Shown: in pieces, positions 25,500-34,314 of the stretch | Layout of the letters: each line of letters opens with the position of its first letter | Position numbering within the stretch: the first letter of the stretch is position 1 | Assembly: GCA_003454975.1 (NCBI GenBank) | Contig: DMST01000446.1 | Coordinates: forward strand, 1,472 to 65,471 | Length of the DNA: 64,000 nucleotides | Direction of reading: 5' to 3' | Source: Cytophagales bacterium | GTDB taxonomy: Bacteria > Bacteroidota > Bacteroidia > Cytophagales > Cyclobacteriaceae | Translations under genes and position numbers: made by a program | Notes under the pieces: generated by a model | The model's input: the letters and a program-made list of their open reading frames with translations, nothing else | What the model was told of the DNA's origin: nothing | Database searches by the model: none

Positions 25500-25982
25500 C
25501 CCAATGGAGGCCAGTAGATTTTGAAGCTTTTGCATCAGGTTGATGATCTTATCCTTCTGTTGGCTATTCTCATCTTTCAATTGCAAGCAAGCATTAATTA
25601 ACTCTTCAATGATGGCATTCTTCGCCAGAGCATCTGCTGCAGGATAATTTCTTCGTAATTCTGCTAGACGAGATAATGTGATGGCATCAAGAGATTTGGC
25701 ACTGGCTGAATCAGCAGGAATGGGAGGCATGTTTGCCGTTAAATCTACTTCCTCTGCCACTTCAGCCTCCATCATCATGGGGCCTTGGCCTTCAAACAAA
25801 AAAACCGGATTGATCCGATAGGTATTGATCAACTTACGCAATACCTCTGAGGACAGGCCTACTTTTCCGCTCTCTATCATAGAGTAGGGGCCTTGCTTCA
25901 AGCCCAAGCCCTCTGCAAAAACCGCTTGGGTCAATGCCAAGGATTTGCGGATGCTTTTTAGTCGTCTTCCTTCGTCTCTCAT
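25491..25982 (-). CDS. XRE-family (Cro/C1-type) transcriptional regulator
   Basis: A 163-residue protein. The N-terminal 65 residues form a lambda-repressor-like helix-turn-helix: RLKSIRKSLALTQAVFAEGL then GPYSMIESGKVGLSSEVLRKL. The middle is a flexible acidic linker, and the C-terminus (about 105-163) is a coiled helix probably used to dimerise (LINACLQLKDENSQQKDKII). There is no peptidase or ligand domain. The gene faces away from a small HTH-like protein across an AT-rich control region with its own -7 element and an inverted repeat. Autoregulation is likely but inferred. Confidence 0.85.
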   Translation of the reverse strand: MRDEGRRLKSIRKSLALTQAVFAEGLGLKQGPYSMIESGKVGLSSEVLRKLINTYRINPVFLFEGQGPMMMEAEVAEEVDLTANMPPIPADSASAKSLDAITLSRLAELRRNYPAADALAKNAIIEELINACLQLKDENSQQKDKIINLMQKLQNLLASIGKP

Positions 25983-26022
25983 AGATAGTAAAAACCCGCA
26001 CTGTTAGAGGAATAAATTTACT

Positions 26023-26059
26023 CAAATATATGAGCAATATCTAGGGATGTAAGATATTG
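26023..26059. promoter_or_regulatory. XRE promoter element and adjacent inverted repeat
   Basis: TATATTTG on the minus strand (26030-26023) is an exact TAnnTTTG element for the XRE gene. Directly upstream lie perfect 8-base arms CAATATCT (26035-26042) and AGATATTG (26052-26059) with a 9-base spacer, a good size for a Cro/C1-type operator. Confidence 0.5.
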
Positions 26060-26178
26060 ATATAAAAATATATAATTCTAATATCAGGTGCAACATCTGC
26101 TTTGGAATATATAAAATATATATTTATAATTGTTCCGTGTTCCTATCACATTAAAGTATATATGAAAATTCTATAAGT

Positions 26179-26421
26179 ATGGCAGAGCAAGAAAATGTAA
26201 ATGAGAGCTTAGGGGATTCAGTTTTGCCCTCTGATCTCGAAATTCGTCACGGTGATTACCTACGGATTGCAGAGTTGACCAGAAAGGCTAACGGAAAGCC
26301 TTATACGTCAGACTACGTGCGTAAAGTACTACGGGGCCATCGTCACAATAAAGAGATTGTGAAGATTGCTAAGCGGTATTTGAAGCGTCAGCAGAAAATT
26401 ACCCAAGAATTAATGGGTTAA
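26179..26421 (+). CDS. Small helix-turn-helix-like protein, 80 residues
   Basis: Basic C-terminal two thirds: GDYLRIAELTRKANGKPYTS then DYVRKVLRGHRHNKEIVKIA has the rhythm of a Cro-like helix-turn-helix (recognition-helix candidate SDYVRKVLRGHRHN). No catalytic motif. It is divergent from the XRE regulator across about 200 AT-rich bases and ends in a strong terminator. A phage-type bistable pair is one reading, but no phage genes surround it; similar small DNA-binding proteins occur as ordinary Bacteroidota genes. DNA binding is inferred from pattern only. Confidence 0.6.
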   Translation: MAEQENVNESLGDSVLPSDLEIRHGDYLRIAELTRKANGKPYTSDYVRKVLRGHRHNKEIVKIAKRYLKRQQKITQELMG

Positions 26422-26500
26422 TTTCTATTACAGATTATTTAGAGCTAGCTATTTCGATTTAGTCGAATAAACAAGGAACACCCCGTGTAAACAAACCTAT

Positions 26501-26526
26501 AGGCGGCATCATTTGCCGCCTTTTTT
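26501..26526 (+). terminator. Intrinsic terminator
   Basis: AGGCGGCA-TCAT-TTGCCGCCT type stem followed by six T, 80 bases after the small HTH-like gene. Confidence 0.88.
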
Positions 26527-26615
26527 ATTGGGTAAAGTTTAAGTAGTAATTAGTTGTAAAGTGGGACTCTGTATAATACTGTGGGTAAATATGGAGATTA
26601 TATATTTTGCAGATA

Positions 26616-27890
26616 TTACTTAACCTCCTTAGCCTCAATGGACGACTCTAGGTCGAACAAATCGTTGAGGACATCAATGAGCGTTTCGGCCTCCCCACGT
26701 TTACATGCTGCCTTCAGTTGTAGTACAGGCAACTTGATTATCTTCTGCATCATGCTTTTTGTCACCATTTCTACCGCCGCCTGTTCTTGGGCGTTGAATT
26801 TTTTCAGGTGACGCGCCATTTCTTCCATCCTAATTTGCTCTAGGGCACCTTTCAACTTCTTGATGGTAGGAGAGACGATCATTTCTTGGCTCCAATCCAT
26901 GAAGTCATGTAAGCTATCTTCAATAATCGCTTCTACCTGAGGAATGGCTTTTTCTCTTTGGGCTAAGGTTTCCCCTGTTTTTGCATGGATAGCGTCCACA
27001 TTATATACCAAGGCACCCGCTACCTCTTCCGCATCTTCGGCAACTGAGCGGGGGACGGAAAGGTCAAGAAAGAATTTGTAAGTGAGAATATCCAGGCTAG
27101 CTACCAACTCACGTGAAATAAGAGGCTCATGGCCACTTACGGTAGAGATGATAACATCGGCTGATTGTAGCACTTTGGGCAACTCCTCAATGGGGGCTGC
27201 TTCAAATCCACATTCTGTTGCCAATGCTTGGGCCTTTTCGTAAGTCCGGTTAATAACAGTAACGGAAGAGAATCGGCTATTCATGCAGTTGCGAACTACA
27301 TCTGAGCCTATTTCACCTACGCCAATTACCAGAGCTTTTGGTGCTTGAAATTGGGTGGTTAGGCCTTCGGCAAGCTCTACTGCTGCATAGCTAACCGAGG
27401 CGGCTCCATCACGAAAGGGGGTTTCTTGAACCACCCGCTTGTTTGAAAAAAAGATGGTGTGCATGAGCCGGTGCAAAAAAGGGCCGGCTAATTGTAAATC
27501 TGCAGATGCTTGGTATGCCCGCTTTACTTGATTGCTGATTTGCTGATCTCCCAGAACTTGTGCATCCAAGCCTAGCGATACTCTGAATAAATGCCGTACC
27601 GCAGTCAGCCCCTCACGAACGTCAAAATATTGGGAATATTTGTTCACTTCTGGGAGAAGAACTGCCAAACCCAGGAGCTCCAGGATGGGGTGAGTCAATG
27701 CCTCCTCATGTGAGTAATAAATCTCTGTACGGTTGCAGGTACTTAGGATGAGTACCTCTTCTAAGCCAAGAACATCTTTGATCTGCCCTAACAGATGGGT
27801 TATCTGTTCGTTGTCCAGAGCTACTAGTTCTCTTATATCTAGAGGAGCCTTTTTATAGCTCAAACCGATGGATCGAAAATACTCTGTCAT
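26616..27890 (-). CDS. hemA: Glutamyl-tRNA reductase
   Basis: A 424-residue NADPH enzyme that reduces glutamyl-tRNA to glutamate-1-semialdehyde, the first committed step of C5 heme synthesis. The catalytic cysteine is in LSTCNRTEIYY (about residue 51); the NADPH fold shows ALVIGVGEIGSDVVRNCMNS near 186; the C-terminal helical dimerisation domain follows from about 315. The start MTEYFRSIGLSYKKAPLDIRE is the family N-terminus. Single gene; other heme genes are not in the window. Confidence 0.96.
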   Translation of the reverse strand: MTEYFRSIGLSYKKAPLDIRELVALDNEQITHLLGQIKDVLGLEEVLILSTCNRTEIYYSHEEALTHPILELLGLAVLLPEVNKYSQYFDVREGLTAVRHLFRVSLGLDAQVLGDQQISNQVKRAYQASADLQLAGPFLHRLMHTIFFSNKRVVQETPFRDGAASVSYAAVELAEGLTTQFQAPKALVIGVGEIGSDVVRNCMNSRFSSVTVINRTYEKAQALATECGFEAAPIEELPKVLQSADVIISTVSGHEPLISRELVASLDILTYKFFLDLSVPRSVAEDAEEVAGALVYNVDAIHAKTGETLAQREKAIPQVEAIIEDSLHDFMDWSQEMIVSPTIKKLKGALEQIRMEEMARHLKKFNAQEQAAVEMVTKSMMQKIIKLPVLQLKAACKRGEAETLIDVLNDLFDLESSIEAKEVK

Positions 27891-27907
27891 CTTCTATATT
27901 AAGGCTG

Positions 27908-27915
27908 CAAAAATA
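27908..27915 (-). promoter_or_regulatory. -7 element of hemA
   Basis: TATTTTTG on the minus strand, matching TAnnTTTG, 17 bases before the ATG at 27890. No clear -33 partner is seen. Confidence 0.4.
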
Positions 27916-28159
27916 TAGTCCAGAGCTTATAAGTTCAGTTCTTATTCGAAGCTGTAATCTATTTGGAATGATTCTAAATAGCTGATACTCAGGACCTCAT
28001 ACTCAAGTGCAAGAACGGCCAATCCGTGGAATTGATTCATGACTTTCGTCATGTGTAGGTTTTTTTTGGCGAATTCATAAAATGCCGATAAAGAATCTTC
28101 GCATTGTTCTAGTAAGCTATTCAGATTCTGAATACTTTATCAAGGTATTCTTTTAGAAT

Positions 28160-29140
28160 GTGCGAAGACTTGTTGATTATATACAACTGAAAATCCGAGA
28201 CTACTTTGGGTTTTCGAAAGGAGAAACGAACGGAACCCTCGTTCTTCTATCTTTTCTGGTGTTAATGTTAGCTTCACCAGCCGTGTATCGCCGAATTCAG
28301 CCTCAACCTACTTGGCCTGTTTCCCAGGAAAATGTAGCCTTGGATAGTTTGTTAGCCTTGCTTCCCTCACCTGATCCAGAAATGAATCCAGCCTCGAGGC
28401 AGTCGAGCTTTTCAAACGAGACTGCTTCCGTTGAGCGGTTTTTCTTTGATCCTAATACTGCTGATGTGGGCACTCTAGAGAAGTTGGGTATGGCAAGCTG
28501 GCTAGCTAACAGAGTAATCAAGTACCGAAATGCAGGAGGACGATTCCGTAGTAAAGATGATTTGAAAAAAATCTATGGCTTTCCAGATGAGTTGTTTTTA
28601 GAACTGAAGCCATTTATCAAGCTGCCTGTAGAAATAGCAGAAAGGGAACCTGACAGATCGGACCCTGATAGCATAGCTGCTACGGTTGAGGAAAGTATAG
28701 TTGGTAGGTCTAATAGTTTTCGGTACAGTCCGCCAGAGCCCTTTGATGCCAATCTGGCTGATACCACACAATGGAAGCGAGTATACGGAATAGGCAGTGC
28801 ATACGCTGCCCGTATTGTGAAATTTCGGGAGACCTTAGGTGGTTTCGTCGGTAAGGAGCAACTGACAGAGGTGTACGGCCTTTCTGACGAACTTATCACC
28901 AGACTAGACTCCTTGGTATTTGTGACATCTGCATTTGTGCCTACCCAGTTGTCAGTCAACACCCTTGAAGTCGAGGCCTTAGCCAAGCATCCTTATCTGA
29001 AGTATAGACAAGCAAATGCCATTGTGGCGTACCGTAACCAACATGGTGCGCTTGCTCTGGAGGATTTTTCCAACCTAAGAGTGCTCACAGAAAAAGAAAA
29101 GGTAAGGCTGTTGCCTTACCTTTCGTTTCAAGAGGAATGA
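28160..29140 (+). CDS. ComEA-like helix-hairpin-helix protein
   Basis: A 326-residue protein starting at GTG 28160 (the ATG two bases earlier is in another frame). A membrane anchor (GTLVLLSFLVLMLASPAVY, about 25-43) is followed by three helix-hairpin-helix units: FDPNTADVGTLEKLGMASWL at about 95-115 with FRSKDDLKKIYGFPDELF, FDANLADTTQWKRVYGIGSA at about 195 with FVGKEQLTEVYGLSDELI, and LSVNTLEVEALAKHPYLKYR near the end. Such units bind DNA without sequence preference; ComEA relatives act in DNA uptake. The 3' end contains the terminator of the convergent GH31 gene. Confidence 0.8.
   Translation: MRRLVDYIQLKIRDYFGFSKGETNGTLVLLSFLVLMLASPAVYRRIQPQPTWPVSQENVALDSLLALLPSPDPEMNPASRQSSFSNETASVERFFFDPNTADVGTLEKLGMASWLANRVIKYRNAGGRFRSKDDLKKIYGFPDELFLELKPFIKLPVEIAEREPDRSDPDSIAATVEESIVGRSNSFRYSPPEPFDANLADTTQWKRVYGIGSAYAARIVKFRETLGGFVGKEQLTEVYGLSDELITRLDSLVFVTSAFVPTQLSVNTLEVEALAKHPYLKYRQANAIVAYRNQHGALALEDFSNLRVLTEKEKVRLLPYLSFQEE
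29094..29123 (-). terminator. Terminator of the GH31 gene inside the convergent coding sequence
   Basis: AAAGGTAAGGC-TGTT-GCCTTACCTTT, a perfect 11-base-pair stem, followed on the minus strand by TTCTTTTTC. It begins 22 bases after the GH31 stop and lies within the last 50 bases of the helix-hairpin-helix gene. Confidence 0.75.
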
Positions 29141-29144
29141 CCCG

Positions 29145-31595
29145 TTAGCTAATGCCTTTTGGGCTAAACTTTACACTACTGCTCAATACTATTTCTTTGA
29201 AATCAGCTGCAGCCTGTACGGTAAATCGATTAGCCATGTTCTTGCTTTGAATATTAACTGGCTGGCCGTCAATCTGGCATTCTTTTGGGCTAAAGGGTAA
29301 TCCGTGGAAACTTATCTTGAAGTTCTTGTAAGAAGGGGTGAAGCCCATTGTTCCGTCTTGGGTAATCCTTACTTCAGATTCAGACCCTGAGAAGGTAAAC
29401 TTTCGCTCATTATACTCCCCTTTTTGATATCCATACCCTTCACCGGCATCTTCATACACTACAGATTCAATTGTGTCTTCTGCATAATAGGCGCGCAGCC
29501 GCATCTCTTCTAGTTGTGAGATTTCTCCGGTGTGTTGCATAGCCGGATATAAGGGGAGGATAGCCCCAGCCTTTACAAAAAGTGGAATGAACTCTAGCTC
29601 GGCTTCAATCCATACTTCCTCTTTTTCGCAAGAAGCCAACTCGTCAGTCCAAAAGTTGTACCATTTGCCTTGAGGCATGTACATCCATCGGCCGTCTACA
29701 TTGGGCTTAGAAATGGGGCATACTAGCAAGTGGTCGCCACAAAGGAATTCTTCCATGCGGAAGTAGGTCTCGTGGTCATCCTGGTCATACATATGCAAGG
29801 GCCGGAGCATTGGTGTTCCATTTTGCACGTACTGCCAGAATGCTGTGTAAATGTAGGGTAGTACCCGATAGCGGAATTCGATAACCCGCCGAATCACAGG
29901 GAGTGCCTCTTCGCCAAAGGACCAGGGCTCCTGATCTCCGTGATCCCCTGAAGAGTGTACCCGATAGAAGGGATGGAACACGGCCATTTGGAGCCAGCGG
30001 ATGAATAGCTCGGAGCTGGGAGATTCGATAAAACCTCCAATATCGGAGCCGGCAAAGCTGAATCCAGAAACGCTCAGGCGTTGGCACATGGTATTAGCAA
30101 TGATCAAGTGTTCCCAGCTAGCTACGTTGTCCCCTGTCCAAACGGCTGCAAAGCGTTGCCCGCCCGAGAAAGTTGACCGGGTCAGTGTAAAGGGACGCTT
30201 GTCAGGATTGGAAAGTTTGACGCCGTCGTTTGTAGAGCGGCTCATTTGCATGCCATATACATTGTGTGCCTTCCGGTGGCTGCCGGGATGCCCATCGTAG
30301 TCGTGCCGAACGTCTTTGGGGAATGTTCCTTCCTCAAACATCGCAGGTTCGTTCATGTCATTCCAGACACCAGCAATCCCCGATTCCATAAGGCCAGGAA
30401 ATAGCCCCGCCCACCAATCCCGAACTTCGGGTTTAGTATAGTCCGGAAAGTTGCACATACCTGGCCACACACTACCGCGCAGTAGAGGCCCATCTGCCCG
30501 ATGGCAGAAAAAATCATTCTCCAAGCCTTCTTTATAGACATCATAATTGGAGTCGATCTTTACCCCTGGGTCTATGATAGTGACCGTGTGAAAGCCATCC
30601 TTCTTAAGGTCAGCTACCATCTTTTTGGGATTCGGGAAACGCTCTTTATCCCAAGTGAAGACACGATACCCATCCATGTAGTCAATATCCAGATGGAGTA
30701 CGTCACAGGGTATTTCGCGCTTACGGAAGTCCGCAGCCAGCTCGCGTACCACTTTCTCAGGATAATAACTCCACTTACTCTGCTGATAGCCCAATGCCCA
30801 TATTGGAGGCATTTCGGGGGTGCCCGTAAGTAGGGTGTATTGTTCACTGACAGCTTGCAGTTCTGGGCCATAAATGAAGTAGTACCTCATTTCCCCTCCC
30901 TGTGCCCAAAAACTATAAACGTTTTGGCGTTCCTTGCCAAAATCGAAAAAGGATTGGAAAGAGTTGTCTAGAAAAATGCCGTAACCTACCTCATGATGTA
31001 GTCCTAAAAAGAATGGGATGTTTTTATAGATAGGATCTGTATCGGCCCCAAAACCATACGTGTCCGATCCCCACATTTGTAGGCGACGTCCACGCAGATT
31101 TAACGCGCAGGGCTTGTCTCCCAGGCCATAGAAGTTTTCACCACTTTGTAATCTCTTGGTACAAATGACAATGTTCCCACCCCGGGAGCGATGCTCCTCC
31201 CAGTGAAATCCCAGTTCATCCTCAAGAACGATGAAGTTGTTCTTGTCTCTAATAGCTGTACCCATGGTAACGCGGTTGATCACCACTACCAGCTTTTCGG
31301 TGGTTAGGAACATGTGACTGCTGTCCTCCCTTACTTCTACCAAGGTTGGCTTTCCGTCAAATGCAGGATCGAGGGCATAGGAGAAATCTTCCTCAAACAT
31401 CCCATAGTTGGCATACCGAAACCGAATGATCGTATCGGTCACTATGGAAACCTGCAGAATCGTCTCATCACCATGAAAATAGAAATCATTTCCATCTTGG
31501 CTCCAAGCTTGGATAGCTCCGGGGAAATGCTTGCCTTTTTTCGCGTCTTGAAAGTTCTGTATATAGTTGCCCTGAAAAGCAGTGTTTTCGTCCAT
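29145..31595 (-). CDS. Glycoside hydrolase family 31, alpha-glucosidase-type
   Basis: An 816-residue enzyme without a signal peptide, so probably cytoplasmic, releasing glucose or xylose from alpha-linked ends. Domain order is the GH31 N-terminal beta-sandwich (about 45-235), the catalytic barrel with nucleophile Asp in GVWNDMNEPAMF (about 405) and acid/base Asp in FAGSDIGGF (about 515), then C-terminal beta domains. The family is secure; an alpha-glucosidase acting on malto-oligosaccharides fits the divergent GT4/GH57 genes next door. Its terminator lies within the convergent gene. Confidence 0.93.
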   Translation of the reverse strand: MDENTAFQGNYIQNFQDAKKGKHFPGAIQAWSQDGNDFYFHGDETILQVSIVTDTIIRFRYANYGMFEEDFSYALDPAFDGKPTLVEVREDSSHMFLTTEKLVVVINRVTMGTAIRDKNNFIVLEDELGFHWEEHRSRGGNIVICTKRLQSGENFYGLGDKPCALNLRGRRLQMWGSDTYGFGADTDPIYKNIPFFLGLHHEVGYGIFLDNSFQSFFDFGKERQNVYSFWAQGGEMRYYFIYGPELQAVSEQYTLLTGTPEMPPIWALGYQQSKWSYYPEKVVRELAADFRKREIPCDVLHLDIDYMDGYRVFTWDKERFPNPKKMVADLKKDGFHTVTIIDPGVKIDSNYDVYKEGLENDFFCHRADGPLLRGSVWPGMCNFPDYTKPEVRDWWAGLFPGLMESGIAGVWNDMNEPAMFEEGTFPKDVRHDYDGHPGSHRKAHNVYGMQMSRSTNDGVKLSNPDKRPFTLTRSTFSGGQRFAAVWTGDNVASWEHLIIANTMCQRLSVSGFSFAGSDIGGFIESPSSELFIRWLQMAVFHPFYRVHSSGDHGDQEPWSFGEEALPVIRRVIEFRYRVLPYIYTAFWQYVQNGTPMLRPLHMYDQDDHETYFRMEEFLCGDHLLVCPISKPNVDGRWMYMPQGKWYNFWTDELASCEKEEVWIEAELEFIPLFVKAGAILPLYPAMQHTGEISQLEEMRLRAYYAEDTIESVVYEDAGEGYGYQKGEYNERKFTFSGSESEVRITQDGTMGFTPSYKNFKISFHGLPFSPKECQIDGQPVNIQSKNMANRFTVQAAADFKEIVLSSSVKFSPKGIS

Positions 31596-31776
31596 AGTAG
31601 CCTAAAATTTTACACGGATTTCCCGGTTTTTACTGACTATTACAAGTGTACGGTTGGTAATGTTATCGGAAACGAGTGCAACTGGAATTTTGAAAGGGGG
31701 TCAGGATTCTAGGCCTTTTTTCTTCTATCTTTAAAAATACTCTATTGTCAATTTACCACCCTAGGAACCCTTTTTC

Positions 31777-33099
31777 ATGGCCCAACCCAAGGTACTGATG
31801 TTAGGCTGGGAATTCCCTCCGTTGATAAACGGAGGACTCGGCATAGCCTCGCACGGCATAGCTCAAGCATTGGCCCACCGCACGGCCCTTTCCCTTATTC
31901 TTCCCAAAGTGCATCCTGATTTTGCACTGGCAAATACCCAGTTGATTGGTTTGAATCAATTGAACCTAAAGAAAACGGTGACGGCAGAATTACAGCGGGA
32001 TTTTTTTAATAAGGTAGAGGAAGTATATCGTGTTTCGGTAGGCTTGGATCCCTATTATGTGGCACATGAGGATAAAAAGGATATTTCCATATTCAGTTAT
32101 TCTGAAAAAGATAAGACTGAGTCTGAGGAGGAAATAGATCCGAACCCCTTTCAGGTATCTGAGGATTTGTATGACCATCATGTGATTGACAAAGTTCGGT
32201 TCTACACTCGTCATGTACTCTCAATGGCTGAGGAGAAAGATTTTGATATTATACATGCCCATGATTGGATGACCTTTCCGGCAGCGCTGGAATTGAAACT
32301 TGCCACAGGTAAGCCTTTGGTACTTCATGTACATTCGTTGGATTATGATCGTGGTGGGCCAGAGTTGAAAAATTGGATTTATTCCTTGGAGAAAGAGGTG
32401 CTGCAAGAAGCGGATAAAATTGTGGCGGTAAGTCATTATACCGCGAGCATTTTGCGGGAGCATTATGATGTGGCGGCGGATAAAATTCAGGCCGTATATA
32501 ATGGTATTGAACCCAGAGAGGCTTATAAAAAGAAGAAAGGTTTTCCAGAGAAGTTAGTCCTGTTTTTAGGGCGGGTAACGGGTCAAAAAGGCCCAGAGAT
32601 ATTTTTGGAAGTAGCCGAGAAGGTTTATCGTCGTTACCCTGAGGTGCGGTTTGTGATGGCGGGTACGGGCGATAAATTAAAGCGCCTTATTGAGGCTGGT
32701 GCCTATACCGAGGTTGGCCACCGTTTTCATTTCACGGGATTTCTGGATAGGGAACAAGTGGCAGACCTGCTGGCCATGAGTGATGTGTATTGTATGCCTT
32801 CGGTTTCTGAACCCTTCGGCCTTTCGGCTTTGGAGGCAGCCCAATTCAATATTCCTATGGTCCTTAGTAGTCAAAGCGGTGTGTCTGAGGTGATGCCCGG
32901 AGCACTCACTGCTGATCATTGGGATACTGATGAGATGTCAGAGCAGATCATCGATATTCTAACCAATGAGAGTATGGGTAGGTTGTTAGTAGAACAAAAC
33001 AAGGAGGCCTTGGAAGGGCTTACTTGGGACAGAGCTGGTGAGCAGTTACTAAAGCTATATGAGAATATATTGGAGGAGCCTTCTCTCAAAGAAGTCTAG
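31777..33099 (+). CDS. Glycosyltransferase family 4, glycogen-synthase-like
   Basis: A 440-residue GT-B fold enzyme. The N-terminal half begins KVLMLGWEFPPLINGGLGIA, as in starch/glycogen synthases and GT4 enzymes that use nucleotide-sugars. The C-terminal half has LVLFLGRVTGQKGPEIFLEV and the donor-site motif SEPFGLSALEAAQFNIPMVL (E-x7-E). In Bacteroidota this GT4 type stands beside GH57 enzymes in glycogen loci, and the GH57 gene follows here by 45 bases. Glycogen or another alpha-glucan synthesis is the likely role; the donor (ADP- or UDP-glucose) cannot be told. Confidence 0.88.
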   Translation: MAQPKVLMLGWEFPPLINGGLGIASHGIAQALAHRTALSLILPKVHPDFALANTQLIGLNQLNLKKTVTAELQRDFFNKVEEVYRVSVGLDPYYVAHEDKKDISIFSYSEKDKTESEEEIDPNPFQVSEDLYDHHVIDKVRFYTRHVLSMAEEKDFDIIHAHDWMTFPAALELKLATGKPLVLHVHSLDYDRGGPELKNWIYSLEKEVLQEADKIVAVSHYTASILREHYDVAADKIQAVYNGIEPREAYKKKKGFPEKLVLFLGRVTGQKGPEIFLEVAEKVYRRYPEVRFVMAGTGDKLKRLIEAGAYTEVGHRFHFTGFLDREQVADLLAMSDVYCMPSVSEPFGLSALEAAQFNIPMVLSSQSGVSEVMPGALTADHWDTDEMSEQIIDILTNESMGRLLVEQNKEALEGLTWDRAGEQLLKLYENILEEPSLKEV

Positions 33100-33144
33100 T
33101 CATATCGGTCCCTGTCTTTTATCTTATTGACCAAAAGGAAATTT

Positions 33145-34314
33145 ATGCCTGCTATTTGCTTCTACTTTCAGGTACACCAACCGTATCGGTTACGGAAGTA
33201 TACTTTCTTTGATCTGGGACATGATCATACGTACGAGGACAGTGGGCTAAACGAGGAGATCCTAAATCGGGTAACGGAAAACTGTTACCTCCCTGCTAAT
33301 GCCCTTATCAGTAGGTTAATTGATGCTACGGATGGTAAGGTAAAAGTATCCTACTCTTTGTCTGGAGTGGTTATGGATCAGATGAATGAGTGGAGGCCAG
33401 ATGCATTAGCGTCATTTGCTCGACTATCAGACTATAAATCGGTAGAGTTTCTTGGGGAAACCTATTACCACTCATTGGCTGCTTTATATGATTGGGATGA
33501 GTTTCATCGCCAGCGCCAATTACATCAGTCTACACTCAGGAAATATTTGAACCGAGAGGCCAGTGTATTTCGGAATACTGAATTGATATACTCTAATGAG
33601 ATTGCGCAGGCTATAGCGCCCTTTTATCAAGGAATATTGGGAGAGGGGGTAGATTGGTATATGGAGGGGCATCATCCTAACCATGTATTCCGAGTGCCTA
33701 AAGGGAAGGGTTTGGGTTTATTATTAAGAAATCATCGGGTGTCTGATGAGATTTCCTTTCGTTTTCCAGAGATAGGTCTCAACGCTGATGAGTTTTTGGA
33801 TAGGATTGAGGCCTTGCCTGGCGAGATTATCAACCTATTTCTGGACTATGAAACGTTTGGCGAACACATAAAGGCCGATATTGGCATTTTAGATTTTCTG
33901 GAGGAAATCTTCAAAAAGGCTGTAGAGCGGAAGATAAAGTTTAGGAAACCTACTAAGGCAATAGAGAAGGCAGCCTCACCTGAGAAACTCAGCATACCTT
34001 CCTTGACCTCTTGGGCAGATACTGAGCGGGATACCTCCGCTTGGCGAGGAAATGAAATGCAACGTCTGGCCCTCAAAAAAGTGTATGAGTTAGGGCCTTC
34101 TGTGAGGAAGAATAATACTCCCATGGTTTGGGAACAGTGGGGTAGACTTCAGACTTCGGACCACTATTATTATATGAGTACCAAGGGTAAGGCTGATGGC
34201 GAAGTGCATGAGTACTTCAATCCATTTAATACGCCCTACGATGCCTATATCCACTTTATGAACGTATTATCTGATTTCGAGCTGCGCATCAAAGGGCATA
34301 CTACAGAGGTCTAA
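33145..34314 (+). CDS. Glycoside hydrolase family 57 (alpha-amylase-like)
   Basis: A 389-residue protein from ATG 33145 (the frame opens at a TTG 6 codons earlier). It shows the GH57 start PAICFYFQVHQPYRLRKY (HQPYR), then SLSGVVMDQM, VEFLGETYYHSLA, FRNTELIYSNEIA with the nucleophile-region glutamate, and LFLDYETFGEH near residue 240 with the acid/base-region aspartate. Single compact barrel without extra domains. Together with the GT4 gene upstream it forms an alpha-glucan unit; some GH57 members are branching enzymes, so either amylase or transferase action is possible. It overlaps the convergent gene by 4 bases. Confidence 0.88.
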   Translation: MPAICFYFQVHQPYRLRKYTFFDLGHDHTYEDSGLNEEILNRVTENCYLPANALISRLIDATDGKVKVSYSLSGVVMDQMNEWRPDALASFARLSDYKSVEFLGETYYHSLAALYDWDEFHRQRQLHQSTLRKYLNREASVFRNTELIYSNEIAQAIAPFYQGILGEGVDWYMEGHHPNHVFRVPKGKGLGLLLRNHRVSDEISFRFPEIGLNADEFLDRIEALPGEIINLFLDYETFGEHIKADIGILDFLEEIFKKAVERKIKFRKPTKAIEKAASPEKLSIPSLTSWADTERDTSAWRGNEMQRLALKKVYELGPSVRKNNTPMVWEQWGRLQTSDHYYYMSTKGKADGEVHEYFNPFNTPYDAYIHFMNVLSDFELRIKGHTTEV

